Assembly (NCBI GenBank): GCA_021846145.1
Contig: JAJZCJ010000059.1
Location: forward strand, 1 to 13,559
Reading direction: 5' to 3'
Length of the DNA stretch: 13,559 nucleotides
Origin: Bacillota bacterium
GTDB taxonomy: Bacteria; Bacillota; Bacilli; Alicyclobacillales; SLC66
Position 1 is the first letter of the stretch. Every line of letters begins with the position of its first letter. A program made the position numbers and the translations under genes. Shown piece by piece: positions 7,476 through 13,491 of the stretch. The notes under the pieces were generated by a model. It was not told where the DNA came from. It searched no databases and saw only the letters and a list, made by a program, of their open reading frames with translations.

Positions 7476-8387
7476 TCAAATAACGGTTAACCCAAATAGT
7501 GATGAGGCCAATTCTACCGTCAGTTTCCCAGTTGCATTTTGTTCGTCCAAGATTGGATTGACTTCGACAAAATCCACAGACGTGACGCAATTTGCCGCTG
7601 CCAATATCTCCATCGCCAAATGTCCTTCTCGGTAAGTGATGCCGCCATTGACCGGAGTCCCCACACCAGGTGCGTACATTGGATCAATCCCATCCAAGTC
7701 TACGCTTAGATGAACTCCATTTGTACCTTTCGTAGCAATTTCAATCGCTTTGTGCATGACCGCACTAATGCCCATCTCGTCTACTTCGTGCATGGTGAAC
7801 ACTTGAATTCCCGTTTCGTGAATCAGCCTACGCTCTTCACGATCAATGGAGCGAATGCCCACCAACACCACATTCTCCGGCCTTAACTTAGGAAGAATTC
7901 CACCGAGATTGGTCAAATCCGGATGTCCCAGTCCTAATGAAACCGCCAATGGCATCCCGTGAATATTACCGCTCGGTGTAGTTTCAGGCGTATTCATATC
8001 CCCATGTGCATCAAACCAGATACATCCCAAGTTGCCCATAGCCTCCACTGCCCCAGCAATACTACCAATGGCTACACTGTGATCACCCCCGAGTACGATC
8101 GGCAGATAATGCTCATGTAACGCATCGCGAACCAACAGACGAAGTTCATCACTAACCGCTTTCACCTGCTCCAGATACTTCACCTTCTCTGATCCCTGAA
8201 CCCTAGACTCCGCAGGTGGCACATCAACATTGCCTATATCTTCAATCTCATAGCCCAACTCACGCATTTTTTCAGAAAGACCGGCATAGCGAATCGCACT
8301 TGGTCCCATGTCCACGCCTCGACGACCCTGTCCTAAATCAGTTGGCACGCCAATCACTCTTAATTTTTGTTGATTACCCAAAGTCAT
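7476..8387 (-). CDS. rocF: Arginase
   Basis: Arginase hydrolyses arginine to ornithine and urea with a binuclear Mn centre, feeding the arginine-to-glutamate route. The 303-residue length is typical. All metal ligands are present: His103 in LGGDHS, Asp126, His128 and Asp130 in WFDAHGDMN, and Asp230 and Asp232 in SVDLDGIDP. Glu275 in the VEVNP motif is also present. The long N-terminal GVPTDLGQGRRGVDMGPSAIR stretch is the usual substrate-site segment (residues 13-33). The start is ATG at 8387 with AAAGGA about 10 nt upstream. The gene heads the minus-strand block that continues into mnmH, with a 28-nt gap and no clear terminator. Agmatinase is the main alternative, but the overall length and the SVDLDGIDPMYAPGVG segment favour arginase. 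Confidence 0.94.
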   Translation of the reverse strand: MTLGNQQKLRVIGVPTDLGQGRRGVDMGPSAIRYAGLSEKMRELGYEIEDIGNVDVPPAESRVQGSEKVKYLEQVKAVSDELRLLVRDALHEHYLPIVLGGDHSVAIGSIAGAVEAMGNLGCIWFDAHGDMNTPETTPSGNIHGMPLAVSLGLGHPDLTNLGGILPKLRPENVVLVGIRSIDREERRLIHETGIQVFTMHEVDEMGISAVMHKAIEIATKGTNGVHLSVDLDGIDPMYAPGVGTPVNGGITYREGHLAMEILAAANCVTSVDFVEVNPILDEQNATGKLTVELASSLFGLTVI

Positions 8388-8422
8388 TACTTACACATCC
8401 TTTATTTTCATCGTCACCTAGC

Positions 8423-8434
8423 TATGGTACCATA
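8423..8434. promoter_or_regulatory. 12-bp palindrome in the divergent rocF / 81-codon gene promoter region
   Basis: TATGGTACCATA is a perfect palindrome midway in the 72-bp gap between the divergent starts. It could be an operator serving one or both genes. No convincing -35/-10 pair could be assigned on either strand, and the regulator is unknown. Confidence 0.35.
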
Positions 8435-8459
8435 TTATCAAGAAAGGGGTTGAAGCCAT

Positions 8460-8705
8460 TTGGATGATGAAATCTTACTTCTGAGCTGGACACAACTGGC
8501 CACAATACTTATGCTTGACCCAGAAAATGATGATTATGCAATCGCTCAACAAGAAATTGCATACAAGTTAGAAGACCAATTTCACATTGAACAAATTCAA
8601 CTGTTATCGTGTTCATTTGATGGATACACAATTACATATGTGCAAGACAGGGAAAGCAAAATCACGACTTTTACGTTAGACGAAGTGGAGGAACTCTTCT
8701 CCTAA
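8460..8705 (+). CDS. Hypothetical acidic protein, 81 residues
   Basis: I do not recognise this gene. It starts at TTG (8460), with AAAGGGG 10 nt upstream. No in-frame ATG occurs until codon 18, so an ATG-only caller would truncate or miss it. The protein is acidic and soluble, rich in Asp/Glu near both ends, with no signal peptide, membrane segment or Cys cluster. An N-terminal hydrophobic helix-like stretch (EILLLSWTQLATILML) is followed by a possible amphipathic helix and beta-like segments (IQLLSCSFDGYTITYVQD, ITTFTLDEVEELF). It is transcribed divergently from rocF and converges on the SpoIIM-family gene, with the two stop codons directly adjacent (8703-8705 and 8706-8708). Good ribosome binding site and uninterrupted frame support a real gene; its function is unknown. 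Confidence 0.7.
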   Translation: MDDEILLLSWTQLATILMLDPENDDYAIAQQEIAYKLEDQFHIEQIQLLSCSFDGYTITYVQDRESKITTFTLDEVEELFS

Positions 8706-9296
8706 CTACGCTTGGTGGTACACCATCCGCAACAAGAGCGGTGTGATCCCGGTCTCTATGTTTGCGGCAACAAACAATAACACCACGACAATCACCAAAG
8801 TAGGCACCGCATCTTTGCCCAGCTTGCGCCAATTGTCATGCTCAAAATGTCTACCCATGGTTCGGATGAGCAACACTCCTGCGCGTATGCCAAATGCGCT
8901 TGCAAGCAAGTAAGCAGGAATTTCGAAGATACCATGTGGCAAAATTCCAGCCACAAACAATAGAAACGGATTAACATGAGTGGTCTGATAAGTAATTGCA
9001 ATCACATATCCTACCAGCGCCCCATTGACTAGGACAAATATCGCTGGCAAAATGCCAAACAATATCCCGCCAACAATCATAAACACACTGGTGCGCAAAT
9101 TATGGAGAAAGAGCGTCATCATCATGGTAGCAAATGTTTCATGCTTCATTCCCAATGCCAATGTCTTAAGATCTGTCATCAGCGGACTCAGTGCAATTTG
9201 CAAAGGCTTTGCAAATACCGCCCCCAATACCAACCCAATAACGAAAATCAGCAATGAAACCCGTAAATATTTGTTCATTCTTCCATAAAACAACAC
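8706..9296 (-). CDS. Stage II sporulation protein M family (DUF95) membrane protein
   Basis: A 196-residue integral membrane protein of the SpoIIM/DUF95 family. Signature pieces are NLRTSVFMIVGGILFGILPA (67-86), NGALVGYVIA (91-100) and the family-typical AGILPHGIFEIPAYLLASAFGIR (116-138). Hydrophobic segments lie near 11-29, 68-104 (two helices), 111-140 and 165-185. SpoIIM proper acts with SpoIID and SpoIIP in septal peptidoglycan degradation and engulfment. Whether this copy is the true SpoIIM or a relative with another role cannot be decided here. The start chosen is GTG at 9296, because GAGGTGATT, an 8-of-9-type match to the 16S tail complement, lies 8 nt upstream. Met at 9278 has only a poorly spaced GGAAG, and the longer upstream frame has none. 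It is divergent from pdaB. Confidence 0.82.
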   Translation of the reverse strand: MLFYGRMNKYLRVSLLIFVIGLVLGAVFAKPLQIALSPLMTDLKTLALGMKHETFATMMMTLFLHNLRTSVFMIVGGILFGILPAIFVLVNGALVGYVIAITYQTTHVNPFLLFVAGILPHGIFEIPAYLLASAFGIRAGVLLIRTMGRHFEHDNWRKLGKDAVPTLVIVVVLLFVAANIETGITPLLLRMVYHQA

Positions 9297-9299
9297 ACT

Positions 9300-9308
9300 A
9301 ATCACCTC
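9300..9308 (-). promoter_or_regulatory. Ribosome binding site deciding the SpoIIM-family GTG start
   Basis: GAGGTGATT on the minus strand, with 8 nt between its GAGG core and GTG at 9296. It is one of the closest matches in the window to the anti-Shine-Dalgarno complement. Confidence 0.75.
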
Positions 9309-9321
9309 ACGTTCTCTAGCT

Positions 9322-9350
9322 ATTGTATGATCCCACTCGACGTTGCACAA
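9322..9350 (-). promoter_or_regulatory. Promoter of the SpoIIM-family gene
   Basis: TTGTGC (9350-9345), a 17-nt spacer and TACAAT (9327-9322) on the minus strand suit sigma-A. The same bases contain CATACAAT, which matches the sigma-E -10 consensus CATACAnT, although the -35 region does not look like a sigma-E site. The leader to the start would be about 20 nt. Confidence 0.5.
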
Positions 9351-9384
9351 ACTGGCTACTGACACTTAACTTGGAGGTGCTAGT

Positions 9385-10113
9385 TTGTTTAAAAAACCAT
9401 TTACGTTGATGGCGACACTTGCTCTGCTACTTCTGCTTCCCACTGCCACTCCTGCTTTTGCAGCCAATCCCGCTACGCCCAATGTGCCAAGTGCGGTGTA
9501 CAAGGTGGATACTACCCAAAAAGTGGTGGCACTCACTTTTGATATTTCTTGGGGAGAAAAAATGCCAACCCCCATACTTAACGTATTAAAATCTAAAAAC
9601 GTGAAAAAAGCCACTTTTTTCTTGTCAGGCCCTTGGATCATGCACCATCAAGAGATCGCCAAACAAATCAAAACGATGAGATTTGAAATTGGCAGTCATG
9701 GCTATATGCACAAAGATTTCAGCGAGCAATCGAACACCTGGATTCGCGAGCAGATGGGCAAAGCGGAACACAGTTTTAAAGAGGTACTAAACCTAAAACC
9801 CACGCTGGTGCGCACGCCCAACGGAGACTTTGACCCGCGGGTGCTTCGCCTATTAAATCAAATGGGCTATACAGTGATACAGTGGAATACAGATTCTCTA
9901 GATTGGAAAAACCCCGGAATCCAATTCATGATTAATCGCGTGGTGACGAGGGCCGTTCCAGGTGATATCATTCTCATGCACGCCAGTGATTCTGCCAAAC
10001 AAACGGCGATAGCTTTACCTGCTATCATCGATGGACTACGTGCGAAAGGCTTTCAGTTTGTCACCGTCTCCGAACTCATTTCCGGCGTAGAATCACATAC
10101 GCGTGTTCAATAA
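9385..10113 (+). CDS. pdaB: Sporulation polysaccharide deacetylase PdaB
   Basis: PdaB is a carbohydrate esterase family 4 protein needed late in sporulation for stable spores. The 242-residue protein has a signal peptide, residues 1 to about 27 (KK, then a Leu/Ala core, TPAFA|A). The deacetylase domain follows: ALTFDISWG at 49-57 (the PdaB form of the TFDDGP motif, with Asp53), then SHGYMH at 104-109 with metal ligands His105 and His109. RTPNGDFD at 143-150, DSLDW near 170-174 and the LMHASDS His near 199 complete it. The start is TTG at 9385, with GGAGG 7 nt upstream. It lies divergent from the SpoIIM-family gene and convergent with kbaA, next to gerD, as in B. subtilis where it is ybaN. No convincing promoter for a known sporulation sigma factor was found in the 88-nt gap. 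Confidence 0.93.
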   Translation: MFKKPFTLMATLALLLLLPTATPAFAANPATPNVPSAVYKVDTTQKVVALTFDISWGEKMPTPILNVLKSKNVKKATFFLSGPWIMHHQEIAKQIKTMRFEIGSHGYMHKDFSEQSNTWIREQMGKAEHSFKEVLNLKPTLVRTPNGDFDPRVLRLLNQMGYTVIQWNTDSLDWKNPGIQFMINRVVTRAVPGDIILMHASDSAKQTAIALPAIIDGLRAKGFQFVTVSELISGVESHTRVQ

Positions 10114-10141
10114 GTGATCAGCTTAACAACGCGCCCAAAGC

Positions 10142-10171
10142 AGAAAGCCCTCATACATGAGAGGGCTTTCT
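10142..10171. terminator. Shared bidirectional terminator of pdaB and kbaA
   Basis: A perfect 11-bp stem, AGAAAGCCCTC (10142-10152) with GAGGGCTTTCT (10161-10171), and an 8-nt loop. The flanks are A-rich and T-rich enough on both strands for weak intrinsic termination, though neither side has a long T-run. The last codons and the stop of kbaA lie inside the hairpin. Confidence 0.75.
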
Positions 10172-10732
10172 TGCCAATTTTCCGAGAATTAAAATCAAAA
10201 AGATATTGCAAACAAATAGAATCATCCAGACCAGACCTGCCAGTCTCCACACATGTGCCAAAAAGAGCGCAGGCATCCACTCCACACCAGTAAACACATA
10301 CATGAAAAATATTGCAGGGATAAACGCCGCACGATTGGTCAGGCGAATTTTCACCAACGCAACCACGAATGCTAACCCAAGCGGCAATAAAATTTGCCAC
10401 AAATAATTACCTGGTGGAAGTGACAACCCTGTCGGTAAATTGGTAATCAGTTGGGGAAAAAAATACACCACATCCACCACGGCCACAACGACGATGAGTG
10501 CCTGAAACCACATCCAAACCCTTGGTGGCATCAGCGTCTGCATAATGAAATTAAGGGTCAAGTATGCCCAGAATCCCATCAACGCAACGGCAACGCTGAC
10601 AAAACCACCAACAATCATCCCTCGATACCAGAGCATTTTTGCTGGCCAACCTATTAATGCAAAAATAAGTCCCAGCACCACCCCGATCAAAATGGTTTGT
10701 CCGACTAATTTTGATAACATTTTAATATTCAT
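10151..10732 (-). CDS. kbaA: KinB-signalling pathway activation protein KbaA
   Basis: KbaA is a polytopic membrane protein needed in B. subtilis for activation of the sporulation kinase KinB. The predicted protein here is 193 residues, close to the roughly 198 I recall for that species. It has about six hydrophobic segments, near 11-30, 37-60, 74-93, 108-127, 133-150 and 158-185. Assignment rests on the hydrophobic profile, the length and the position between gerD and pdaB rather than on a catalytic motif. The start is ATG at 10732, with GGGAG 6 nt upstream. The frame is open a further 17 codons, but ATG at 10783 has no suitable site. It is divergent from gerD and convergent with pdaB. A possible promoter, CAAACA - 17 nt - TAAAAT, lies just upstream but would leave a very short leader. 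Confidence 0.85.
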   Translation of the reverse strand: MNIKMLSKLVGQTILIGVVLGLIFALIGWPAKMLWYRGMIVGGFVSVAVALMGFWAYLTLNFIMQTLMPPRVWMWFQALIVVVAVVDVVYFFPQLITNLPTGLSLPPGNYLWQILLPLGLAFVVALVKIRLTNRAAFIPAIFFMYVFTGVEWMPALFLAHVWRLAGLVWMILFVCNIFLILILGKLARKPSHV

Positions 10733-10783
10733 ACACATCTCCCACAATTTTACCCAATTGATATTTACCTGTTTGACATGCAT

Positions 10784-10813
10784 TGCATAACACCGTCTAA
10801 GCTGGACATAGTA
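10784..10813 (+). promoter_or_regulatory. Sigma-G-like promoter of gerD
   Basis: TGCATA (10784-10789), a 17-nt spacer and CATAGTA (10807-10813) lie 24 nt before the gerD start. The -35 fits the forespore sigma-G consensus GMATR, and the -10 differs at one position from CATnMTA. gerD of B. subtilis is known to be sigma-G dependent, so context agrees. Confidence 0.6.
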
Positions 10814-10837
10814 GGTTTAGAAAGGAGGACATGATAG

Positions 10838-11584
10838 ATGAATCCTCTCTTCAAACAAAGGACGTCCAGTATCATATTGATAAGCAGCCTTTTGCTTACG
10901 GGTTGTGGATCCGCTAGCGCATCAGGAAGTACCAACACAGAAAGTAGTAATTCCAACCAATCAGAAACCAGTAGCACTTCTGGCTATCCACAGATTAAAG
11001 CCATGGTGCTTGACATCTTGCACAGCAAAGAAGGTATTACCACCTTAAAAGATACCATTTCCAGTCCGGATTTTAAACGATCTGCTGCTATCAGCGAGGT
11101 AGATGTACAAAAAGCTGTTGAAAAAATTGTAAAAACAGAAGACCAGAAAAAAACGTTCCTAAGTCAAGCGATGCAGGATTCACAGTTTTCCGCCTCCATG
11201 GTGGAGGCAGCTCGTCCGCAAATGACAGATTTGCAAAAGAAACTCATGAAAGACCCCGAATATCAGAAAGAATTGTTAGCATTGATGAAATCGTCTGATT
11301 TTCAACAAATGCAATTCGACTTGCTAAAAAGTCCTGAATATCGCAAAGAAGTAATGAAAATCATGACAGAAGCATTAGATCAGCCCACATTTCGCCTGTT
11401 ATTTATGGATAGCTTAAAACAAGCGGTGAAAGAAACTGCAGGTGGTCAAAAAGAAAATATGACGGGCTCCAAACAACAAGGTAAAAGCAGTTCTGGAAAG
11501 GGAGATAGCTCACAGGACAGCAGTGGCGATAGCGGCAGTGGGGACGACAGTTCCGGAAGCGGTAGCGATTCAGGTGGAAGTTAG
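10838..11584 (+). CDS. gerD: Spore germination lipoprotein GerD
   Basis: GerD is a lipoprotein of the spore inner membrane that scaffolds germinant receptors into clusters (the germinosome). The signal peptide (RTSSIILISSLLL) ends in lipobox LLTGC, with the lipidated Cys at 23. A Ser/Asn-rich linker runs to about 49. A helical domain from about 50 to 200 follows, starting YPQIKAMVLDILHSKEG and containing repeated short blocks ending in PDF or PEY (SSPDFK, KDPEYQK, KSPEYRK). The last 45-50 residues are almost only Ser, Gly, Asp, Lys and Gln (SGDSGSGDDSSGSG), probably disordered. The start is ATG at 10838, with AAAGGAGG 9 nt upstream. The promoter is sigma-G-like and a strong terminator follows. 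It sits beside kbaA and near mrp, the usual location. Confidence 0.94.
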   Translation: MNPLFKQRTSSIILISSLLLTGCGSASASGSTNTESSNSNQSETSSTSGYPQIKAMVLDILHSKEGITTLKDTISSPDFKRSAAISEVDVQKAVEKIVKTEDQKKTFLSQAMQDSQFSASMVEAARPQMTDLQKKLMKDPEYQKELLALMKSSDFQQMQFDLLKSPEYRKEVMKIMTEALDQPTFRLLFMDSLKQAVKETAGGQKENMTGSKQQGKSSSGKGDSSQDSSGDSGSGDDSSGSGSDSGGS

Positions 11585-11616
11585 GCGCGATCCCGTATGG
11601 GATCTGCGCCCTTTTT
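11584..11616 (+). terminator. Intrinsic terminator of gerD
   Basis: Stem GGCGC+GATCCC (11584-11594) with GGGATC+GCGCC (11599-11610, one bulged T at 11605), loop GTAT, followed by CTTTTT. The first base is the last base of the gerD stop codon. In the opposite direction there is no T-run, so it gives little support for tetR termination. Confidence 0.88.
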
Positions 11617-11627
11617 ACCCAGTAAAA

Positions 11628-12239
11628 TCACTCTTCTAAACTATACGCGCGCGCCACTAAATCCACTAACATCGCAAGAATCCGTTCATCCGTTAAATTC
11701 GCAGTTACCTCTGCCGGTGCCCGTTTGCGCATCACTGGTGTAGCATGTAACGTAGAAATGATTGTTTGCGTCAACACGGGATAATCCGCTTGCTTCATCC
11801 TACCTTGAGCATTCATTTCAGCAAAGTAATCAATTAACAACGTGCGCATTTTGCTAAAGAAGTGAACCAAGGCCGACACCACCACTAAATGAGAAAAGGA
11901 TTCTGTCATGCCCAGCATTAAAATGTCACTCCGATTCGTCAGTTGCATCAAATAATCTTTGAGCAATTGACCAAATCCGTCACGAAAAGGCATGGTAATA
12001 TACGCTTCAATCTCAGTGGGTACGCGCATCTGCATCACAGCATCCTCTACCGCTTCTTTCAACATTTCCACTTTGCTGCCAAAATGTCGAAACAGCGTGA
12101 CTTCATTGACACCAGCACGTTCAGAAATGGCTCTGGTACTAGTTCCCTTAAAGCCATGATGAGTAAATTCCTCCAGTGCCGCATTAAGAATACGTCGGTG
12201 AGTGTCTTCTTCATACACGGAATGAATGTCTTCCGTCAA
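11628..12239 (-). CDS. TetR/AcrR-family transcriptional regulator
   Basis: A one-component DNA-binding repressor type. The 203-residue protein has a canonical N-terminal domain: RRILNAALEEFTHHGFKGTS (15-34), then the helix-turn-helix TRAISERAGVNEVTLFRHFGSK (35-56). The C-terminal ligand and dimer domain is not recognisable to a subfamily. The start is taken as TTG at 12239, with GGGGG 8 nt upstream. A GTG at 12248 lies inside that ribosome binding site and is unlikely. Its own promoter is in the tail of mrp, and a 36-bp nested palindrome covers the start region, pointing to autorepression. No transporter or enzyme that might be its target is adjacent on the same transcript, so its ligand and regulon are unknown. 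Confidence 0.9.
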   Translation of the reverse strand: MTEDIHSVYEEDTHRRILNAALEEFTHHGFKGTSTRAISERAGVNEVTLFRHFGSKVEMLKEAVEDAVMQMRVPTEIEAYITMPFRDGFGQLLKDYLMQLTNRSDILMLGMTESFSHLVVVSALVHFFSKMRTLLIDYFAEMNAQGRMKQADYPVLTQTIISTLHATPVMRKRAPAEVTANLTDERILAMLVDLVARAYSLEE

Positions 12240-12262
12240 TTTAATCACCCCCTTGCAGTTGC

Positions 12263-12298
12263 ATGCAAGCTATCACTTGCGCAAGTGTGCGCTTGCAT
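12263..12298. promoter_or_regulatory. Nested 36-bp palindrome, probable TetR operator
   Basis: The 14-bp perfect palindrome CACTTGCGCAAGTG (12274-12287) is flanked by the perfect 8-bp inverted repeat ATGCAAGC (12263-12270) and GCTTGCAT (12291-12298). Both share the same centre at 12280.5, giving 30 of 36 bases in symmetric pairs. It overlaps the -10 box and the expected start point of tetR transcription. The outer left arm is itself part of a second small palindrome, TTGCATGCAA (12259-12268). Confidence 0.8.
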
Positions 12299-12325
12299 TA
12301 TACACAGAATTTATATTTGAATCAA
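12297..12325 (-). promoter_or_regulatory. tetR promoter
   Basis: TTGATT (12325-12320), a 17-nt spacer and perfect TATAAT (12302-12297) on the minus strand. The -35 lies inside the last codons of mrp, and the -10 touches the nested palindrome. Confidence 0.8.
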
Positions 12326-13384
12326 GTCCAATTTCAATACCTCAATCATATGATCAGCAAGATTGGCAAACACTCGGGCTTGCATTGAATCATCTGTAAA
12401 AATTCCTTGTTGCTCCTCCGCCGTTTTTGCTACAGGAATCTGAGCCAGCATGTCCGTCTCCAGCAGTTTCGCGACAGTGGCCCCCCCACCTTGGCCGAAA
12501 ATATAATGCCGTTCACCACAATGATCACAGATATAATAAGCCATGTTTTCAATGACACCAAGGATGTCATGTTTGACTTGGCGTGCCAACACGCCAGCAC
12601 GCACCGCCACATCAGCCGCATTATTTTGCGGTGTAGTCACGATCAGCTCTTTGCTCTTGGGCAGCAAACTATGAACATCCAATGCCATATCGCCTGTGCC
12701 GGGTGGTAAATCTAACAACATGATATCCAGTTCGCCCCAGTGCACCTCTTGAAAGAAATTTTTTAACATTTTCCCCAACATTGGACCACGCCATATGACT
12801 GGGCGATTGCCAGAGACAAAAAATTGCATACTCACCAACTTGATTCCATGTGTTTGCACCGGCATAATCAAATCTTCCACAATGGCAGGCTTGACCTCAG
12901 TTACCCCAAAAATATTCGGCAAAGAAAAACCATAAATATCAGCGTCAATCACGCCCACGCGCAGGCCTTTTTTGGCGAGCGCCACTGCCAGATTCGCTGT
13001 AACAGTGGATTTGCCTACGCCACCTTTACCACTAGCAACTGCGATAAATGCCGTATTGACATCAGGACCTAGTAATGGCGACTGGTTGGAGTCTTTTCCA
13101 CGCAATTTTTCCGCGAACTGCTCTCTTTCCTCATCTGTCATCGTACCGATTGTCAAATCTACATCAGTCACGCCAGGTACTGCAAATAGAGCTTCTCTCA
13201 CCTGATTTTCTATTACATTGTGCAGTGGGCAACCTGTAATTGTTAACACCACTTCCACACTGACACGCGAGCCTTGAATTTCCACACTACGTACCATATT
13301 CATCTCCACAATACTGCGATGGACTTCTGGATCTTCCACCTCATTTAACGCATCGAGAATTAATTCTTTTGTGATTTCAGACAC
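12311..13384 (-). CDS. mrp: Mrp/NBP35 (ApbC) family P-loop ATPase, Fe-S carrier
   Basis: Mrp proteins bind and transfer Fe-S clusters with an ATP-dependent ParA/MinD-type domain. The B. subtilis relative SalA also acts as a regulator. The 357-residue protein has an N-terminal MIP18/DUF59 domain (about 1-85, LTITGCPLHNVIENQV at 48-63) and then a deviant Walker A, SGKGGVGKS, at 118-126. VIDADIYGFSLPNIFG is at 145-160, LDLPPGTGD at 224-232, and the bridging-cluster motif CDHCG, with Cys286 and Cys289, near the end. The start is GTG at 13384, with GGAGGG 6 nt upstream. It follows the rpsI terminator on the same strand and precedes tetR. In B. subtilis genes including cwlD lie between rpsI and this gene, and none are present here. 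Confidence 0.95.
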   Translation of the reverse strand: MSEITKELILDALNEVEDPEVHRSIVEMNMVRSVEIQGSRVSVEVVLTITGCPLHNVIENQVREALFAVPGVTDVDLTIGTMTDEEREQFAEKLRGKDSNQSPLLGPDVNTAFIAVASGKGGVGKSTVTANLAVALAKKGLRVGVIDADIYGFSLPNIFGVTEVKPAIVEDLIMPVQTHGIKLVSMQFFVSGNRPVIWRGPMLGKMLKNFFQEVHWGELDIMLLDLPPGTGDMALDVHSLLPKSKELIVTTPQNNAADVAVRAGVLARQVKHDILGVIENMAYYICDHCGERHYIFGQGGGATVAKLLETDMLAQIPVAKTAEEQQGIFTDDSMQARVFANLADHMIEVLKLDLIQI

Positions 13385-13419
13385 AAGTATCCCTCCATAT
13401 TCACAGTTAAGACCTCGCT

Positions 13420-13428
13420 ATTGTATCA
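13420..13428 (-). promoter_or_regulatory. Candidate extended -10 promoter of mrp
   Basis: TGATACAAT on the minus strand is an extended -10 element (TGn before TACAAT). No good -35 is seen at 16-18 nt, because that region is the rpsI terminator. It is placed about 35 nt before the mrp start. Confidence 0.45.
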
Positions 13429-13437
13429 CTTATCAAC

Positions 13438-13465
13438 AAAAAGGCACTCCTTAATTGGAGTGCCT
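13438..13465 (-). terminator. Intrinsic terminator of the rpsI transcript
   Basis: A perfect 9-bp stem, AGGCACTCC with GGAGTGCCT (13442-13450 and 13457-13465), loop of 6 nt, followed on the minus strand by a run of five T. It lies 27 nt after the rpsI stop. Confidence 0.93.
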
Positions 13466-13491
13466 GATGCTTGCGCCATGTCTCCTGATAA

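Noticed and set aside
7471..7485. Small hairpin CCGTT/AACGG overlapping the rocF stop codon.
   Set aside because: Only 5 bp and no T-run follows on the minus strand, so it is unlikely to terminate transcription before mnmH.
9366..9641. 91-codon minus-strand frame opposite pdaB.
   Set aside because: Antisense to the conserved pdaB signal peptide and deacetylase start; no family match and no ribosome binding site.
10107..10400. 97-codon minus-strand frame overlapping kbaA.
   Set aside because: It is a shifted frame within kbaA and passes through the terminator hairpin; its Cys-rich composition is an out-of-frame artefact.
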